Below the pieces are notes generated by a model. That model searched no databases. It worked only from the letters and a program-made list of their open reading frames with translations, and was not told where the DNA came from. Shown in pieces: positions 12,011-26,500 of a stretch of DNA of 64,000 nucleotides. The DNA lies in assembly GCF_036417845.1 (NCBI RefSeq), contig NC_089979.1:9353424-9417423 (forward strand), written 5' to 3'. Origin of the DNA: Apteryx mantelli (taxonomy: Eukaryota; Chordata; Aves; Apterygiformes; Apterygidae). A program made the position numbers and the translations under genes. Numbering within the stretch: the first letter of the stretch is position 1; the number at the start of each line of letters is the position of its first letter.

Positions 12011-14754
12011 ATCTGCCAAAGCATGGAATTTTGAATTTCTTGGATTCAGTTTTCCACAAAGCTCTAAAGACTACATAGAGTGCTAACATTTTCTTTATTC
12101 CCTGCGTTTCTGTCAAGGCAAGTACAAAGGAGCTTTGAGTGCATTCACATCCTTTTATATACAACATTAACATGCATTAACATTACTTAGTTACCATAGT
12201 AGTGAAGGCCCCAGTTTGAACTGAGCAGCAAACTCTGCAGCAGAACCCTGTTGCAAAGAAAAGCAGGCAGCCACAGCAATGACATTTAAATGAATATTTC
12301 ACAGTCACAGTAGGTAAACCATTCATCTTTTGTTCGCCTGAACTGAAACAGATTGCATTAAAATTTGGCTTTCACCCAAATACCTAAGCATGCCAAATCA
12401 CTGGGTTTTACTAAGTCGCTGGTTCTGATCTTTTAAGAAACAAATTCTGAATTGAGAACAAGACATGATAACCATCCTCAGGCAGAGCCCTGCTTAAATC
12501 CAGGGAGCTTTCCACCCCTGCAGGTTCTGCCTATTTCTATACGGGCCTAATGCTGGTGTGTAAAATTGTTCTCTGCCTGAGCAGAATGAGGCCACGATTT
12601 CTCCATGATTTAGAAATGGTAAATATTGATGCCTCTAGTATGGCGTAAGTAACAGCATCAGAAGTGGAGGTTCTCAGTGTATCCTTCCCTTTCTTCTCAA
12701 GGTGCATATTACAGCGCTTTGATTTTCGAGACTCCTTCCAGAGTCTTGAAAACTAGCTCGAATAAAACAACCTCTTGAGTAACATTGAGCCATCTTATTG
12801 GACCATGGAGAAGGGAAGGAGTTGGGAATGCCAAGTCCCACAGCACAGACCAGTGGGAGTGCTGGGCTGCCATTAAGGAAGTTGCCCTCTAAGAAGGTTT
12901 CTTCAGGGCTTTGGCCCTGGTGGTTGGTAATCCAGTGGGTTCAGACAGCCCCGCAGTCTCTCTCCTGATTCCTTGTGTCAGGTGCAGAAAGTCAGCAGAA
13001 CACAGACCAGGGCTCATGAAAAAAGAAAGGGATTGTAGTGATGTGCTGTGAGTGCTTTGGCAAGTTTGCAGCGACCATTGCTTTGGCAGTTCGTCTGACA
13101 CCTAATATCATGGAAATAACAGCACTGGCTAAATCATTAAATATTTTCTGTGTTCTGGACTGTTGTAACTTCTCTCTATCTAATCGAAGCCTTAGTATTC
13201 TCTGGATTCACAAATCCAGAGCCCTTAGCCACTAACAATTGCCTTTGGAAGCCACAGAGAAGCAGTGCAAGGCATTGCACGGGTCTGTAAAAGTCTCACA
13301 GGATGCATATAGCACTCAGAGAAGAAAGCATAACCATCAGGAGCACATCAGCGCTGAACAGGTTTTGAGTCTCAGTATGATCTCCGCATTTCCCGCTTTC
13401 CTTTATGGAAAACAGAGCTATGTCGTCAGTAAAACAGGGATTTTACTCACTGCTTTTCTGGAAAAAACATTTATGCTACAGGTGAAAATACACTGGCACA
13501 GCTCTGCAGAAAGGTCATTGCAACAGCTCTGTTCCCTTCACGACTGTCCAGTAAGTATATCTCAATAAATACGTTCTGCTCCACCAACCCAGGCAGCTCA
13601 TCTACCTCCGACTCTTTGGTCACAACATGCCAACAAAACTGTTGAGGAACGCAGTAATACTCGGTCATTCAGTTCTAATGCATTTTGTGCATCTTCTATG
13701 GGCCAGGCAACAGCAGTCTCCAGCTGATGAAATTCTGTGGTGTCTCTGGTGCAGAAACCTCGACCTGAAAATCTAAAGTTTGGTGATAGAAGAAAAGAAG
13801 TGCTTCTGAGAAGCAGCCTCTTTCTAATTTTCCAGCTTAGGAGAGCTTCTACCTGTGAATGCGGCAAAAGCAACTCATAGTCCATTCCTACCTCATCTCT
13901 GCTGTTGTCACTACATATTTTCACAATTTTTCTACCTTCCTTTTTTCCTGCCTCTCTCCCTTTCCTTCCTTCCTTAAGACAGTATTCGAATTCATGAATG
14001 TTTTACAATGTCAGACACCTTAAAAAGCAAAGAATTGTTAGTAACTTTAGACAAATAAACAAAACATTCATACTGGAAGCATTAAAATTGCATGACTGTT
14101 TCACACTCATTATTTTCAGGAGGTTTCATGCAGTTAGTCACAATCTCAGCAAAATCTTAATGAGAAAGATTGAAGAAAAACTGTTATAAAGAACAGGATG
14201 CATTTTCAATTTTGAATAAATGTGAAAGAAGTTTTAAGAACAGGAATAAATTAATGTTAATATATATACTTAATTATCCCTTTAAGAGATGAATTCTTTT
14301 TCTATTCTTCTAAAAGAAGGGGAAAAACATTAATGCATTTAGAAAATTGTCCTTAATGAAAATTATGCAAATATAAATAAAATATAATTTAAAAAGTAAT
14401 GCTAACATACTCCAAAATGTAATTTCAGATAAAAAGAAACTTTACAGAGCTAGTGCATTTCTAAATAGAGTTCACTAAATATCTTGTAAAAGTTGTGACG
14501 GCAGAGGAGTAAAGGAGAAGTGATGGACTATAATCAGGCTTTTTTAGAAAAAAGTATCATTTGCACTGTTGCTACTTTTCTAAATAAAGTTTATTAAACA
14601 GCTACCAAAAGGTGCTTTCATGGAAGCATTTATCATAGTATAATAAAGTGTAATTAAAGTTAAAACTTCGATCATCTGCTTCATGCTTGGATTCAGCTTT
14701 TTTTTAAACAATGCTTCATTCTCTATTCCACATTAGCAGCTGATGATATATTTT

Positions 14755-14769
14755 TATATATATATATAT
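14755..14769. repeat. (TA)n tract
   Basis: About seven TA units following TTTTT. Confidence 0.85.
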
Positions 14770-15053
14770 TTGGATACATTTTGCCGTAATAGGCATGTAA
14801 GATAGGTAGGCTTGCAAGATTTTTTTCTAGAGGAGTCCATGTGTTGCAGCTCACTTCTCAGGGCAGAGGTGGTTAAAGCCCCAGCCGGGTGGTGGCATGG
14901 CAGAAGTCCCTGAGGACGGACTGGGAGCAGAGGTGGGTGGAAGGGAATGCTGGTTGCTCACCCTGCCTCAGGTCACACAAACATGTCGCTGGAGCCCTTG
15001 CAGTCACATACTCATTGCAACCGCTACATAGCAGCATGTGTTTAAACTGCATT

Positions 15054-15086
15054 AAAAAAAAAACAAAAAACCAAAAAAAAAAAAAA
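15054..15086. repeat. A-rich tract
   Basis: Interrupted poly-A with single C and CC interruptions. No SINE body is recognisable next to it. Confidence 0.85.
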
Positions 15087-15985
15087 CCAGAAAGAAGTAG
15101 TACATTTCTTCCACACTCCTTGCTCTCTGTCCACAGAGAAATACAGCACCGACGTTCAGACTTTCCTTTCTCCCTTCTTCGCAGAACTTCAGACCGCACC
15201 ATCTGCTCTCCTGCTGCTAAATCACAGGAGTTTGGCCTGAATCTGTGCATTAGTGACAGACCTATCCTGCATAGCCTTCAGCAAATGAATGCATTTATTT
15301 GATAATAAATGTGATTAACATCCATGTTGCATTGCTGAAAACATCCTAAACTTTTTATTTTTTTTTCTCTTGTTATGGATTTTGGGATGATAGTTATGGT
15401 ATCACTGCTGTCCAGACAGAGACACATGGGAAAAAGAAGGCGCTTAAAGACTATACTCCTGAGAAAGCTGCTTACCCAGTGACGCTCTGAGTGAGAACGC
15501 AGCATTGTCCCGAAGATTCAAAGTTGGGGCTGAACAAAGCCCCTTCCCCTGATCGCCTGAGCATCACTCTGCAGCAGAGGAAAGTTAAAATTACAGAGTC
15601 CCAGGATAAAACACAGCATGAGGTAAAACCTCCTGAAAGTCAAATTATCTTCATAGTCAAACTTCAAACGGTTGGAACTGATCCCAGCACACACATTTTC
15701 CTGACTATACATGTTTTTGTCAGCTGTTACAGAGAAGACTTTCATCCAATTCCAGCTGATGAGACATTGGAGCAAGTGGTAATTAAATCAGCGAAAATAA
15801 GGTAAGTTTTGTCAAAGAAAAGGTGTTTCCATGTTCCTCAAGCTGGAGCATTTATTCATGATTCACAAAAATCTGTCTTTTATCACTCTGGTGACTTCCA
15901 CAAAGAATTAGATAATTTTAGATGCAGTGACATCTCCACAGATAACGCTTCTTCTTGAAAGTAAAAGAAAATAAGGATAAAATTG

Positions 15986-16000
15986 AGTGTGTGTGTGTGT
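15986..16000. repeat. (GT)n tract
   Basis: Seven GT units, followed by TCATGCACATGTGTAAGC. Confidence 0.9.
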
Positions 16001-19000
16001 TCATGCACATGTGTAAGCATCAGATGTACAAGCTATCCCTCTGTTAAATGGTTGTCCACCAGATTCAGAGGTTCTGGGTGAAGACAGGATTGATGGACAA
16101 ACAGAAAGACAGCCCTACCACATAAAGAGCAAGATCCCATAAACTTGTTTTCTGTGGGAAACCAGAACCCCCAATAACTAAGATACCGATACTAAGATTC
16201 TGACACCAGCAAGATTATTTTCTCATATTTGACATGCTGGCAGGCCAGAGTGCTTTAGCAATTGCAATAAGTTTCTTCATTCTTTGGGTTACATCACAGC
16301 TCTCTTTACCTTAACTGATGGAGGTGCAAGCCTGGAACAATGCACTTAAGAAAGAAAGCTAATGAAATGACAGCCAAATATGCCTGATCTACAGTAAATT
16401 AAACAGTGCTGGGGAGCATTCCCAGGCCCTGGAACCCAAATGTCCATGATATGAAATTGGTAGGACAATCCCAGAGCACTCCTGATCCAGGACAGTTAGT
16501 GCTCTCCATAACCTTTCCCAAGCTTGGAGCAGAAACTGAGGAGAAGCCTGGAACCATCCCAATGGACGGTTTGTATGCAGCCATCCTGTGCTGGATGGTA
16601 AGAGAGCTTCATGGTATGACGATGGGTCTGAGCATCAAGGAAGAATCCTGGGCATGCTTAATTTACTAAGATAGATATTGCTTAAGCATAACACCTGCCC
16701 ACTGCAATTTCTGAATACAGCAATGACAGCATTAACTCACTTTGAGGTTTGTGGTGGCCTACACTAAAACTACTGAATGGGTAATTATCTGCTTTTAATT
16801 GTCTTGGGTCTAAATCCACTGATTTCAGAGGAATCACTTGCCTTTCACTAGAGTATATGGGAGCAGAATTTCACCCACTTCTTCAAACAGTGATTATCTC
16901 TTAGATAATGCTAAACAGCACTGAGCATCACTGAAATTGCCCTATGTCATTGTTATGGCCAGCTCTCTCTAGCTTTCTCATCACTTAATCACAGTTCCAG
17001 GAAATTTTCTATGTTATCTGTCATTTTGTTCCTTCTAGTTCTCTATAGTTAAGATACACTTCAGATTTCTCCTCTACTCTCTCAGTGATGTTTAAATTGC
17101 TACTCTAAAACTGACCAAAGTGTTTTCAAAGGGGCTTGACCTCCCCTATCGCTCCCTACCGAAGGTGGCATTGGCATAATTACAGTAAAATAAGCTGTCC
17201 CTTTAAAAGGGGAAAAAATAGGAAAAAAAAAAAAAAACCTTTCTATTTGTCAGTTCAAGTCATTACTGCCAAAAGTAGCTTCCTATCCTAACCTGAACGG
17301 CCACAGAGTCACTCCATTAGGGATTCAGCAGGCACTTTGTTTGCTTATGATTGTGTTACATCTAGTCAGCTCCTTTTGGGATTAGGATAACAATTTTCAC
17401 AGCATTTTAAAGCAAGATTACCAAGCCTGTCCTCGCAAAGTCTTTCACTAAGTGATTATGAGGACCCAGTGATAGCTTCAAGTTTTATATCGGCTCTGAA
17501 GATAATCATCTCCATCAACAAAATTCAGGTAAATTGATATTAACAGATTACTTGCTCTTCCAAATCTTGCTAGTTTCAAATGTACCTGAAGGGAACCATT
17601 TGACTGTGCAGTTAATGCTAGGTGGGAACGTGGCAAACGCAACATATTTTTATTACATGGTTTCTTAAATTCTCATAAATAAATAAGAAGTTAAAAAGTG
17701 ATGGTGCTAGCAATTTAATCAAGTGTGTGATAGTAAAACTGACATATTTTCATATTAACATGGAATATTTCTTTAGACCTGGTGGACTATAATGTGCTTA
17801 AAACTGAGGGATGATCTTTAAATTTTGGAACTGAACAGAGGTAAGGAAATCAATATTCAAGGACTTTCCTTTTTTTTTATTTCTTTGATCTCTTAACTTG
17901 TGTTCTGCTCTGTTTAGCACAAAGATATGGGGAAAACCACTTGCTATCTGATTGCACTCCCTTTGTACCATAGAAATAAAAACATTTCAATCTTCATGGT
18001 TATCTGCCACATTAAAATGAGTAGAAATGAAGCAGAGCTAATAAACATGTTCGTTTAAGATTATTGTTAATCTAGAATAACAAATAGGTATTTAATAAAA
18101 AATCTTAATGAGCATATAAAGGTAATCTGAACTGGAATAAAACCTCCAGTTCAGTGGTTCAGGGAACCTCTGGTTCAACAGTTCTAAGTAAAATGAATTC
18201 TAGTAATAACATGCAGTTTGAAATAAACACAGGAGAGGGATTATTGTACCCAGTAGATGTAAAAGCAGTATTTGTAAATAGAAGTCTGGCCTGTAACCTG
18301 TATTAGAAAAATGTTTAGAAGGGAAATATTCGTTGAAACTCAGTTTGCAGGATTTGTCTATCTGTCTGCTCATGGTTGAGCGGCACCTGTTTCTTTAGTA
18401 TCTATGAATCTCGTTATGTTTTGAAATGGAAATTGTTAATGAGTTTGAGTTTGAGTACAATGAGGGTTTCGTGTTTGCACAGTGTCACTTGTGTTAGCAA
18501 ACAAAAAAGATACAATTATAAGATAATGAAGATTTGTCCCTGATAGATAGAAATCAGATATCTGGATAACCAGTGTGAAGCAAACTTGATGTTTATCATA
18601 GGAATTAGTACTCATATTACTCATATGTTTCTGAGAGATAAGATATATCAGGCTCTAGGGATAATCTTCAAAGATAGCTTCAAAATTTAGTTGGAGAGCA
18701 GAAACTTCCAGAAGTTAAAGCTAGAAAAAGACTTTAGAAAGCAGCTAAAAACTAACACATCAAATTTAAGTCAGTCGCTAACCTTTGAGGAGTAAGAGCA
18801 GTCTGTCATAGAACAGTGTCATTAATATTGAGGTTTCTCTGCAGTTTCTTTTTAAGCATCAGTGCTAAATCTGCCTTTCAGGCAAAACACTTCCTCCTAT
18901 AAATGCAGGAACTTGCATTAATTCTATACCAAATTACTTACTACTTCTTTCCTGGAAGTACAACAGGATTTGGCTTATTGTAATTTGTCCCCCCAGATTA

Positions 19001-22000
19001 TGTTTGCATGTTGTCCAAATCATTAGATGCTTTGCTTGATTGATTCTGTAGTGCGTAATCACGCCTCAGAAAACAGTGGATGTTATGACCATGCTAATGC
19101 CTGCTCTGAAGCAGAACTTCAGAGCAAAGCATGTTAAAAAGCAAATGTTCAAAGCAATGTTGTATGAGGAGAAAACTGCGTGTCAGTAGCGTGGAGTAGC
19201 AGTTCAGCAGGCAGTGCAGCAGAGCTGCAAATTCAGGTGCGTGGGAAAGTGTCTCTCCGCGTCCATGGGATTCTTCCAAACATACCTTTGTACTTCATCC
19301 CCTCTCAATTTTATTGCTGTTCTGCCAGCTCCTTTTTTTCCCCTCTTTCTCTCTCTCTCTCCTGATGTGTTTTAAGACAATTCCCCTGTTTCTCAGTCTT
19401 CTCACCTCTCTTCTGTCTCTTGAAAATGTGTTGTCTCTAGCCTCTACTCTAGCATGCTGTACTGAGTCCTTTCTCTGACTATTTTCACTGTCCCGCCACC
19501 TTGAACAGCTCTGTGCCAGCCTAAATTAGTAATGAAGTTAAATCCTTGTTAGGAAATTATCTACAACCAGTCATCCGTTTTACCAGCGAGCATTTGTTGA
19601 ACAGCTGCAACTGCATGTCAGTCTGTGAAATCCTGTTGCAAATGTCAAGGATTTCTGTGTCAGTGCCAGCACGATGCACTGGCGATCCGGGAGAGCTTGT
19701 GTTCATCAAAGCAGGGCTGGAAATCAAGTCTCCCCCCTCCCTCACAAGCACCGAGCACCAATCTGTAGGGCTGGACTGAAAGTGGGCAGGGGAGCCCTGA
19801 TGTCCTCCTCTCCTCCCTCTCTCCCCCACTTCTTTGTTTTAAAGAAATGTTTTTTGATGTGAGGTCTCTCCTGACACCCGCTAGGATGCAGAGAAAGAAA
19901 AAGAGGTTGTCACAGCACTCTCTCAAATATATTGAGGACAGTGGTGCTAGTCTCTCCCCTTGGTCCCTTGGTGGCTTCTTCACAGAGAGGCTCTCCAAAC
20001 AGCAATCAGTGAAACCTGTGCTCCCCATGCATCTTCCCATCTCCCAGCCCAGCACTCCCCCCCAAGACACATTTCCCTCTCACATCCACCAAATTATTCT
20101 CTTCCCTCCAAGCATGTCTCTGCTGTTGCCTTTTTTAAGGAGAGTTCCATTTCTCCTGCTGGTTCTTCAGCTATTTCCCCTCGACTCCCACTTTCTAGGT
20201 CTGTGTCTTTCTCTCACAACACAGATGAAATACTCATGAAGGGCAGAGGTTTGGGCTCTTTTGCCAGTCTGGGCAACAGGGAATCTCCAGCTAAGGTCAC
20301 CTTTTGCAGCAGTAACAGTATTGGTGCAGCGCTGTTTGCTGGCTGTACTTCATGCTGATGGCCCTTGGGCTGACGTGCACAGAGACAGTGCTGGCAATGT
20401 AGTCTGGTCATACGCACTCTGTGACGACAAACAGGTCTGTGTTCAGGAGGAGATCTGTTGCCCAGAAATGCTGAACCATCATCACAACGTGCAACTGATT
20501 CTAAAGCAGATCTCGCAGATCTAAGATGACAGTCACTTCTCATAGTACAAGAATAAAAATTCATGAAGTTCTGTTAAAAAAAAACCACAACAGCAAGCCA
20601 TCCCACTGTTGACCTCAGTCTGTCACACAGCCAAACAGTTCCCCTTGACAGGACCTTACTTCCCACTTCCATTGACTATGTGTACCAGTCACTGTAGCCT
20701 CCTGCTCCAAAACTGTCCTGCTCAGTTACAAACTTCCCCTTGATATTATTCCCCAAATCACTGTTCCACACTCCCAGCTAAGCTCCAGAGCCCTCTCCCT
20801 GCCAATAGTCACTTCTGCAAAGCCAAGCCACTTCTTCAAATTTAGCATGGCTAAGGAGTGTCTCTAACTAGCCCCTCTCCATTTCATACAGTTAAACCAA
20901 AGAAGAAAAAAGATATTTGAGCACAGAAGCCTCCATTAGTTTTATACCTACCTCAGTGAAGCCTGTATTAGCGCTGTTCCCATCATGTTAACATTTTAGC
21001 AGGCCTGAGCTAGCATCATAAAGTCACCCCCTAATTACAGAGTACACAAATGCATGGAAAACGCTGCTAGACGTCCCATTAGGTTTCATAATACAGGATA
21101 GTGGAAGCAGGGAGTATTCATGATGCCAGGCAGTGTGACTCTCATACTAGCAAACGTACATGGTCTGCAGTCCAGCTAGTGCTGAGATCCCAAATATTGC
21201 CACGAGGAGGGCCAAGCTTAGGTTGTTTGATGCTAGACTGGTCAGTGGAACATGGGACTCTGGTCCTGCATATTAGTGCAGCCCACATAAATACAGTAGA
21301 GTGTGAAGTCTATGGAGTGAGATTTGGCTAAGGCTTTCTCTCATCCTCATCCCTGTGATTCCACGTGAGATCTGCAGAAACTGTGGATGAGTATGGGCTT
21401 GGGCTGGGGTAAAAATGTAGGTATTCCTTTGCTGACATTTGCCTACTAGGACAATATCCCTGGAGAAGAAAAGTTAGCCAAATGTACTGAATAGATAGGA
21501 TGAACTACATAAAAAGCTTCTCAGAGCTTTGTCAGAATTTGCAGAGCTGGCACTTAAACACTTCTGACTCATCAGACGAGCAAACACAGACATTTTCCAC
21601 ATACAAATGCTTGATATCATTTTATCATCTCAAGGAGCAATCTCTTTGGAACTGTTCAATACAAATTAGCTATTTCCAGAATGTTTTAATTCTCCAGTGA
21701 ATTAAATATGAGAAAGATTTTAAATATGATGATAATAGTTTGTTAATAAACCAGTATTATCTTCAAGATAATGATTTGTTGTACTTACATGATTAACTAC
21801 TCTGAGAGGATCTGGGTGACATGAAGAAAACAACTGAACTTTTTTCACTAATTTTCATACAATTCCTCACGCACTGACAACTACATAGCTATTTGGCATC
21901 TTCTGATATTCCAAACTAAAAGGGAGGAAACACTTCGAGTAGCAAGGACTTTCCTTCTTTTTTTCTGACCAGCTCTAATGAAATCTTTGGAGCCTGGAAA

Positions 22001-23140
22001 GCATGTCCTTGTATGAAGGGCAGAGCACTGTTAACCTCTCCCAAGCAACTAGGTAAGGCAACAGAGCACACGACTTGGTGAGAATAATTACCTGTGGAAA
22101 TACAAGCCTAGGGATGGCTGGGCAGGCAACGGTTCTGCAGAAAAGGAGCTGGATTGGTATTGCCTTGAAATCAACATAAGCAAGTTTTACCCTGTGTCAA
22201 CAAGAAAGGTGTAGGCACCTGATCTGTCAGCATGCTTTAGGCACAGTTCCTTGTGCCTGAGAACAGAGGATTGCGTAGATGGCCTCACAAGTGCCACCCA
22301 AGCCCCCGTTATGTAGGACTCAAAAATCAAGAGCTAAATGCTAAGCTCATGAGACTGTCACAAAAAGAAAAAAATACTGATTGTGGGATTTCTGATTCTT
22401 TGTCGTTCACATCACCAATCTTCTGTCAGCATCACGGAGAGTTAGTGTTCCTCCCATGACCACATTTGGGACCAGGGCTGAAGAAAAAAAAAAAAAAATC
22501 ACACAATATTGCAAACTGTAGCAACACCAAAATAGTATTTCTTTCTCCTAGAGCAGCCAAACCACTGGAAGTCAGAGTCCATAATGCGGTGGTGCTGCTG
22601 GCACGTGCCAGTGAAGATGTGCGTGGGATTTTTGTGTCTCTCTCTGTTTTGGAGTGTAGGTAAGGCTGAATATTATGGTCTGGTGATCCCTTGGGAATAA
22701 CAAAAAATATTTCTCTTTCAATTGCTCCCATAGCTGGAATGTCCATTAGATTATAACACAGAGGTGGTCATCACCACCACTGCTGTGAGTCCTCCTCACC
22801 ACCAGCTCTCAGGAGAGGATTTTCACTGGGGAGCTTGGATGGACTGAGAAGCTCAAGCATCAGAGAGGCATGGGAGTTTAGCATTTCCTAGAGCTGGCTC
22901 ATTTAGGGAGCCTTCTGGATTACTCTTCGGAGGCACTCAGCTCCACTGATGGGACAGGGAGCCTCTTGTACTTCAGCTCATCCTGTGATGCCTAAATTGC
23001 CACTTCGCATCTTGCCTTCATTGGTCACAGAGGGAATCCCAGGAAATGAGTCCAACCTCCTGAATCCCCCTCCAGTCCCTTCCCAACAACACAGTTCCTG
23101 TGAGCAACACTATATCAAACGCATGCCCTGGACAACCAGC

Positions 23141-23228
23141 ATGCGCACAGCTGGTGCCAGTTCCTTTAGGTTTAGCCTTATACTATGCACCTTGCAGTCA
23201 GTGGTGTTTGCAAGCCTAGTTCATACAC
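23141..23228 (+). CDS. Candidate HHLA1 signal-peptide exon (uncertain)
   Basis: An ATG at 23141 opens MRTAGASSFRFSLILCTLQS then VVFASLVHT, which looks like a signal peptide (Arg near the start, hydrophobic core, small residues). It can end at ACAC|gtataa in phase 1, which is the phase required by the exon at 23529. The donor is weak and the frame stays open well past it, so this is one option only. The alternative is that the exon at 23529 simply extends upstream to the ATG at 23423. Confidence 0.2.
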
Positions 23229-23528
23229 GTATAACAGCTTGCCACCAGTTTTTTCTTTTGATTCTCGAGTTAGGGGAACAAGCCCTGATGTTTAATCTGC
23301 TTTCTTCCTTTAGCTGCCAGGTCCTTTGGGGCATTCTTATTCTTAGGTACTCAGTCAGCTGTTGTTACAAGTACTCCGTGGCCTGCTTTGCAGTGCTTAT
23401 GTCTATCCATTTCTGAGATATAATGAATGAGAGCAGCAAAGTAACCCAGGCTGAGAGCTCAGCTGGGAGTTACTTGCTAGCTCAACAGGGGAAACTGTTT
23501 CTCAGTCTTCTCTTTCTTCACTTCACAG

Positions 23529-23588
23529 CTTCATGCATACGAAGAGAAAACAAGAAGGAAAAGCACGTGGCAGTGCTGGCTACAGCAG
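23529..23588 (+). CDS. HHLA1: HHLA1 exon, N-terminal region
   Basis: Bounded by a very strong acceptor (cttctctttcttcacttcacag) and by GCAG|gtaaca; 60 nt, phase 1 to phase 1. It encodes [19 protein letters not shown] and then a split Glu with the next exon, giving [18 protein letters not shown]; the matching segment in human HHLA1 is very similar as I recall it. The frame is also open upstream to an ATG at 23423 through [14 protein letters not shown]. That hydrophobic string may only be the translated polypyrimidine tract. Confidence 0.8.
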
Positions 23589-26500
23589 GTAACAAGCGGC
23601 ACATCAGGAACCCCTTAACCCTGTCCATGTGCAGGGCTTAATGCAAGTGGGAGGTGCTGTGCCGGGCACAGAGGTGGACCCTTCTCCAGCAGAGTCTGTG
23701 AGCCCAAACACCCTGCTCTTGCCGTGGTTCCTCACCGAGACATAGGCACCTCCTCGGGACTGCCCAGATCCCTGTCCAACATAACCTCCATCCTTCTGGG
23801 GAAACTAAAATGTTGTTTTCTCTTTCCTTGCACTCACACACACCTCTCCATTCCCTTCTGTTTTCCTGTCCCTTTCTTCCATGCTAGCGACAAGTTCAGT
23901 CCTAGAGTGCAGCTCCAGTCCCCTTCCAGAAATCCTTCCCAGTTCTGAGTGATTTCTGCAGCACGCTGAGAGCAGGGCTGCGTGTGCTGCAGGGCTCCTG
24001 GTTTCCTGTATCTTCACGAGGGTGACTACGATTTTCTTTTTCACTTGTCAGAATGGAGTTTAAAACATGCTTCGGTTAGAAATGGTTAAAAATAATAATG
24101 ACATCACTGGAAAACTGTATTTTCCCAAAAATTCAGTGTTGATCTCGTCTTGGTTTTCTATGCTTCTTTTTCCTTGCAGCTGTGTTTTGTCTCTCTCTGT
24201 CATACACACACACACAGACCTTTCTCCTCACACACACCAACACCATACTGCTCTGCTTTTTATGACTTTGTGCGAGGGAAGCAGAAGAGTGTCTTTGGAA
24301 ATTTTGATTTGGGAAAAACAAATAAGCAACATTAATAGAAAGAAAACCTCTTTTAAATAAAAGTGTGGTTAAGCTACAATTAATTCTTCTTTCTGGTAGC
24401 AATATGACCATCAAGGTAGCTGAGAAAGAAAATATCTCCATTTTCATCCCAGTTCTATGCAGCATTTATAGCTTGGGGAAAGGAGGAATATTGACAGATA
24501 CTATCTCTATTTGTTACCTTCAAAGGGAGATCTAATGTTCTTTTTTAAGTAAATACACACTGTCCAGCACGAGGGGGCACCAAAATGTTAGGACTTTGTT
24601 AGGCTCTCTGGCAGCCTGCTCAAGGCCATGGTCAAAGGAATAGATCACTTAGAGTCCTACTTAAATTTTGGCCTACCATTACGCTGCCCACTCCATTTTA
24701 TTATTTTTCAGGCTTCTCTCTGCACTCATGGCCTTTCTATTTCCTCACCACAGTTTTTTCTGTGCAACCCGATACACAATCTGTTCACTTCATTTTCCCA
24801 TTCCGGAGGCTTTTTGTCGAATGGTTCCACCTCTGTCACCTGAAGCTGTATACAAGCAGGGGATTTATGGCTCTTTCCTAGCATTTTCGTGATGCAGCCA
24901 GCTACTCAGAGAGATCCCTTCTTTTTCAGAGCTGCCTGCAAAGTCCATGGATCTGGCTGCTATTAACCTGACTGAGCTAGTGAACAGCATGCTGGACACG
25001 GCACTCAAAGGTAAGGTTACTGATGATGGGAAACCCAAACAGGCTGTCAGCTCAGCCCTGAATGAGATAAAGGAAGTGTTAGCAGAAAAAGCCATAAATG
25101 CATGCTGTCAGCCTCAAAAATTAACTCTCGGTGCAAGTTACACTTGCACATTTATAATGCAGAAAGCTGCCTGCCCAAAAGACTTCAGAAATTAGTGTGT
25201 GTTTATATGTAAGCATAACACAATTACTTATGGGATGGCTCTAAGAAGTGCTTTATAATGCAGTACAGGTTTGCTTGCTGGAATTAAAAAAAGGTAATAC
25301 TAGTGATCTTTCCCTCAGACGAAATGAAGAAGAATTCAGTCTCAAGCAGCTGTATAACATCAGCACCTCAGGAGTTGTTTTAGAAATAAAATGCTCAGAG
25401 TCAAAACATTCTGTTCACGTAATTTGTTCTAACCACTAATATCAGTGGGCATGTGTTTCTGCAGGTACCAAAAATTTTTTCTCTTTGCTGAGCGTTACGT
25501 CTTACAGCTCTTTTGCCTTCCACAAAGTGTCAGTCACCATTTATAACAGTGAGTGCCTTATCGCTTTACTCTGCACAGAAACATTTCCTCCTGCACAGGG
25601 CGTGCATCAGGATACCCATGTTCTCTCTCTCTTTCTACAGCTTCTAACCTGAAAAATGTCGACCGTGGCAAGTTCCCTATGCATCACTGCTACTGCTTGA
25701 ACAACGTGACAAATGACTTGACAGGTGGGTACACAAGAAAGGTTGGCAACTGAACGTGCTTAAACTGAATTATTTCATGTGAGCTGAAAGCTATAGCCTC
25801 AGCTCTGCAGACTTTATTCTTATCAGTAGCATTGCCATACTGAGGTCAGTGGCCATTACTCATAGCCAACGGCTGCTCTGACCCTTTGGAGAGACACGAT
25901 GCATGCAGCCTCAGATGGCTGCGCCCAACCAGACAGTCTGGAGCGGAGCTGTCCATCAAGTGAGCAGCATGGTTCACCCTGGTGGGAAAGACCTCCTTTT
26001 CCTCCTTGGAGTACAAAGAGCAGTGATGTAGTATCTTGGCCATTTTCACTGTCTGGAGGCAACTCGCAGGAGATGGACGGGGGTTTCTCTACACCAGTGC
26101 CTCCAGTACCTTCAGTGAGTCCAACAGGAATGAAAAGTAAGGATTAATAGCCACACAGAGCTGTTTAATGCAGTGTAGGTAAATCCTTCACCTACTACCC
26201 ATTCACGTCCCTGATCTCACAGCATTTACAATTCCAGGATAAATCTGAGTGCTCTAGATTAATGGCTGATTATTGTGAGATATCAAAAATAGCTCAGCAA
26301 CTAGAGAACAGACCCCATATTCTCTAAGTTGCATGCGATGACCATCTCAATAAAGCAACAACGGCTTTCACGGCTTCTTCTGGAACCATTCATCTTATCA
26401 TTCTTACTACATAATGACCCAGTTATAGTAGGAGGATGGTAGAGATAGATACCCTAATCTTTCTGACCCAAATCCAGAATATCTTGGTGATTAGAGCAGT

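Larger units (their letters stand above)
10340..23528. other. KCNQ3-HHLA1 intergenic region
   Basis: No gene is supported. It holds a CR1 internal fragment (10841-11375), an (ATT)n tract (11986-12010), a TA tract (14755-14769), A-rich tracts (15054-15086, 17223-17237, 22483-22498) and a GT tract (15986-16000). From about 19.2 to 23.5 kb the sequence becomes less AT-rich and has several overlapping open frames on both strands; none shows a recognisable domain or splice structure. The HHLA1 promoter and first exon are probably in the last few kilobases. Confidence 0.6.

Noticed and set aside
14873-15302. Opposed open frames of 125 and 137 codons
   Set aside because: Run through an A-rich tract giving Lys or Phe strings; no known domain.
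19557-20564. Cluster of open frames on both strands
   Set aside because: The less AT-rich composition lowers stop frequency; none has splice sites or domains, and both strands are equally open.
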